Assembly: GCA_937897535.1 (NCBI GenBank)
Contig: CALCQB010000060.1
Location: 1 to 15,729, forward strand
DNA length: 15,729 bases
Direction: 5' to 3'
Source of the DNA: an uncultured Novosphingobium sp.
GTDB taxonomy: Bacteria; Pseudomonadota; Alphaproteobacteria; Sphingomonadales; Sphingomonadaceae
In this document: positions 14,977 to 15,729 of the stretch, piece by piece
Numbering within the stretch: position 1 is the first letter of the stretch
Layout: every line of letters starts with the position of its first letter
Made by a program: the position numbers and the translations under genes
Notes under the pieces: generated by a model
The model's input: only the letters and a program-made list of their open reading frames with translations
Database searches by the model: none
What the model was told of the DNA's origin: nothing

Positions 14977-14992
14977 AAATGGTCTGAGTCAA
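14963..14992 (-). promoter_or_regulatory. probable promoter of the VOC gene
   Basis: TTGACT (complement of 14987-14992) is five of six to the -35 consensus. With an 18-bp spacer the -10 would be CATGTT (complement of 14963-14968), three of six and inside the LexA box. GANTC methylation sites lie at 14986-14990 (overlapping the -35), 14943-14947 and 14938-14942. Confidence 0.4.
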
Positions 14993-15000
14993 GTGGACGC

Positions 15001-15681
15001 CTAACCCCGCGCCAGCGGTGCGCAAGCCTGCTGCAGCCACGCCAGTGCCGCGCCTTCCAGCTGCGGCGCGAGCACTTCCCAGACCCGGGCGTGGTAATCG
15101 TCCCACCACTTGAGTTCGTCACGGGTCAGCAAGGCGGTTTCCACCAGGGTCTGGTCGATCGGGGCCCAGGTGAGGTTCTCGAACCCGAAATACTCGCCCT
15201 CGGCCCCGGCGATTTCGCGCCGCTCGACCAGCACCAGGTTCTCGATCCGGATCCCGAATTCGCCGGCCTTGTAATAGCCGGGCTCGTTGGAGAGGATCAT
15301 CCCGGGCAGCAATTCCTGACCGGTGCCGGCCTGCCCCCCGGCGGCCTTGGCGATCCGCTGCGGGCCTTCGTGAACCGACAGGAAGCTGCCGACCCCGTGG
15401 CCGGTGCCGTGGGCATAGTCGACCCCGGCTTGCCAAAGCGCATAGCGCGCGCAGGTATCGAGCTGCGCCCCGACTGTGCCCATGGGAAACACCGCCAGCG
15501 CCAGCATGATGTGGCCTTTGAGCACGCGGGTGAAGCGATCCTTGTGCTCCGCGCGCGGTTCGCCCGGCCCGACCCAGACGGTGCGGGTGATGTCAGTGGT
15601 GCCATCGAGGTACTGCCCGCCCGAATCGACCAGGTAGATCGAATTGGGTTCGATCGGGAGGTTGGATTCCTCGTCGACCCG
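15001..15681 (-). CDS. Xaa-Pro aminopeptidase (peptidase family M24), C-terminal part; 5' end lost at the contig end
   Basis: This fragment of 226 residues is the pita-bread catalytic domain of aminopeptidase P, which cleaves the first residue from peptides with proline in second place. All five dimetal ligands of M24 are visible in order: Asp in YLVDSGGQY, Asp in GTTDITR, His in GTGHGVG, Glu in SNEPGYY and Glu in RIENL. The C-terminal part DELKWWDDYHARV is typical of the long bacterial/eukaryotic form, which also has two N-terminal creatinase-like domains missing here. Genuine sequence begins at RVDEESNLP; anything before that residue in an ORF call is adapter. No neighbour on this strand is close enough to be an obvious operon partner: the VOC gene has its own promoter. 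Confidence 0.95.
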   Translation of the reverse strand, partial: RVDEESNLPIEPNSIYLVDSGGQYLDGTTDITRTVWVGPGEPRAEHKDRFTRVLKGHIMLALAVFPMGTVGAQLDTCARYALWQAGVDYAHGTGHGVGSFLSVHEGPQRIAKAAGGQAGTGQELLPGMILSNEPGYYKAGEFGIRIENLVLVERREIAGAEGEYFGFENLTWAPIDQTLVETALLTRDELKWWDDYHARVWEVLAPQLEGAALAWLQQACAPLARG

Positions 15682-15729
15682 AGATCGGAAGAGCACACGT
15701 CTGAACTCCAGTCACACTTGATGATCTCG
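15682..15729 (+). other. Illumina TruSeq-type adapter with index (not genomic)
   Basis: From 15682 the sequence reads AGATCGGAAGAGCACACGTC and continues as the index-side TruSeq adapter through 15715. An 8-base index ACTTGATG (15716-15723) and the start of the next constant segment, ATCTCG (15724-15729), follow. The peptidase reading frame runs into it, producing the telltale false N-terminus MLFRS in frame and MCSSDL in another frame. This is a library artefact at an untrimmed contig end. Confidence 0.98.

Noticed and set aside
15297..15698. A minus-strand open frame starting MCSSDLG
   Set aside because: Its start is translated adapter and the rest is a shadow of the M24 peptidase.
1..15729. 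RNA genes, insertion sequences, CRISPR arrays, phage or defence islands
   Set aside because: I looked for tRNA/rRNA-like segments, transposases, regularly spaced repeats and toxin-antitoxin or restriction genes and saw none. The HerA-type ATPase has no nuclease partner here, so a defence role is not supported.

Overview
The window is GC-rich, tightly packed bacterial DNA whose genes read as ordinary chromosomal functions. The protein families, gene packing and a GTTC-N7-GTTC SOS-type box point to an alphaproteobacterium. The style of the signal peptides and the gene set look most like Sphingomonadales, but that is an inference without a marker gene. The window appears to be one draft contig: it opens inside a thiolase gene, and its last 48 bases are Illumina library adapter rather than genome.

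Layout. (1) 3-3132, plus strand: a thiolase fragment, a (2S)-methylsuccinyl-CoA dehydrogenase (mcd) and an HTD2-type hotdog hydratase form an operon with 4-nt and 1-nt overlaps. Together they look like part of a route through C5-dicarboxylyl-CoA esters (ethylmalonyl-CoA pathway or a citramalyl/itaconyl-CoA relative). (2) 3129-7159, minus strand: a second operon reads pabBC fusion, class I aminotransferase, RluA-type pseudouridine synthase, ribosome-rescue hydrolase ArfB, and every junction overlaps. It meets operon 1 tail to tail at a CTAG shared by both stop codons. (3) 7272-11621, plus strand: a HerA/YjgR-type ATPase, then a secreted M1 metallo-aminopeptidase with its own leader. (4) 11628-14375, minus strand: an exported EF-hand protein, an OmpR-type response regulator and a sensor histidine kinase form one operon. 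It is preceded by a 10-bp-period direct repeat that is a candidate operator. (5) 14568-14936, minus strand: a small VOC-fold protein whose promoter region carries a perfect GTTC-N7-GTTC (alphaproteobacterial LexA) box and three GANTC sites. (6) 15001-15681, minus strand: the C-terminal catalytic part of an Xaa-Pro aminopeptidase (M24), cut off where the adapter begins.

There are no RNA genes, insertion sequences, CRISPR arrays or prophage genes that I can see. No stretch over 300 bases lacks a gene: the longest gap is 14376-14567 (192 nt). Most of the window is well-known housekeeping and metabolic biology. The parts that deserve a second look are the mcd/hydratase pairing, the EF-hand two-component operon with its repeats, the predicted SOS control of the VOC gene, and the adapter contamination.
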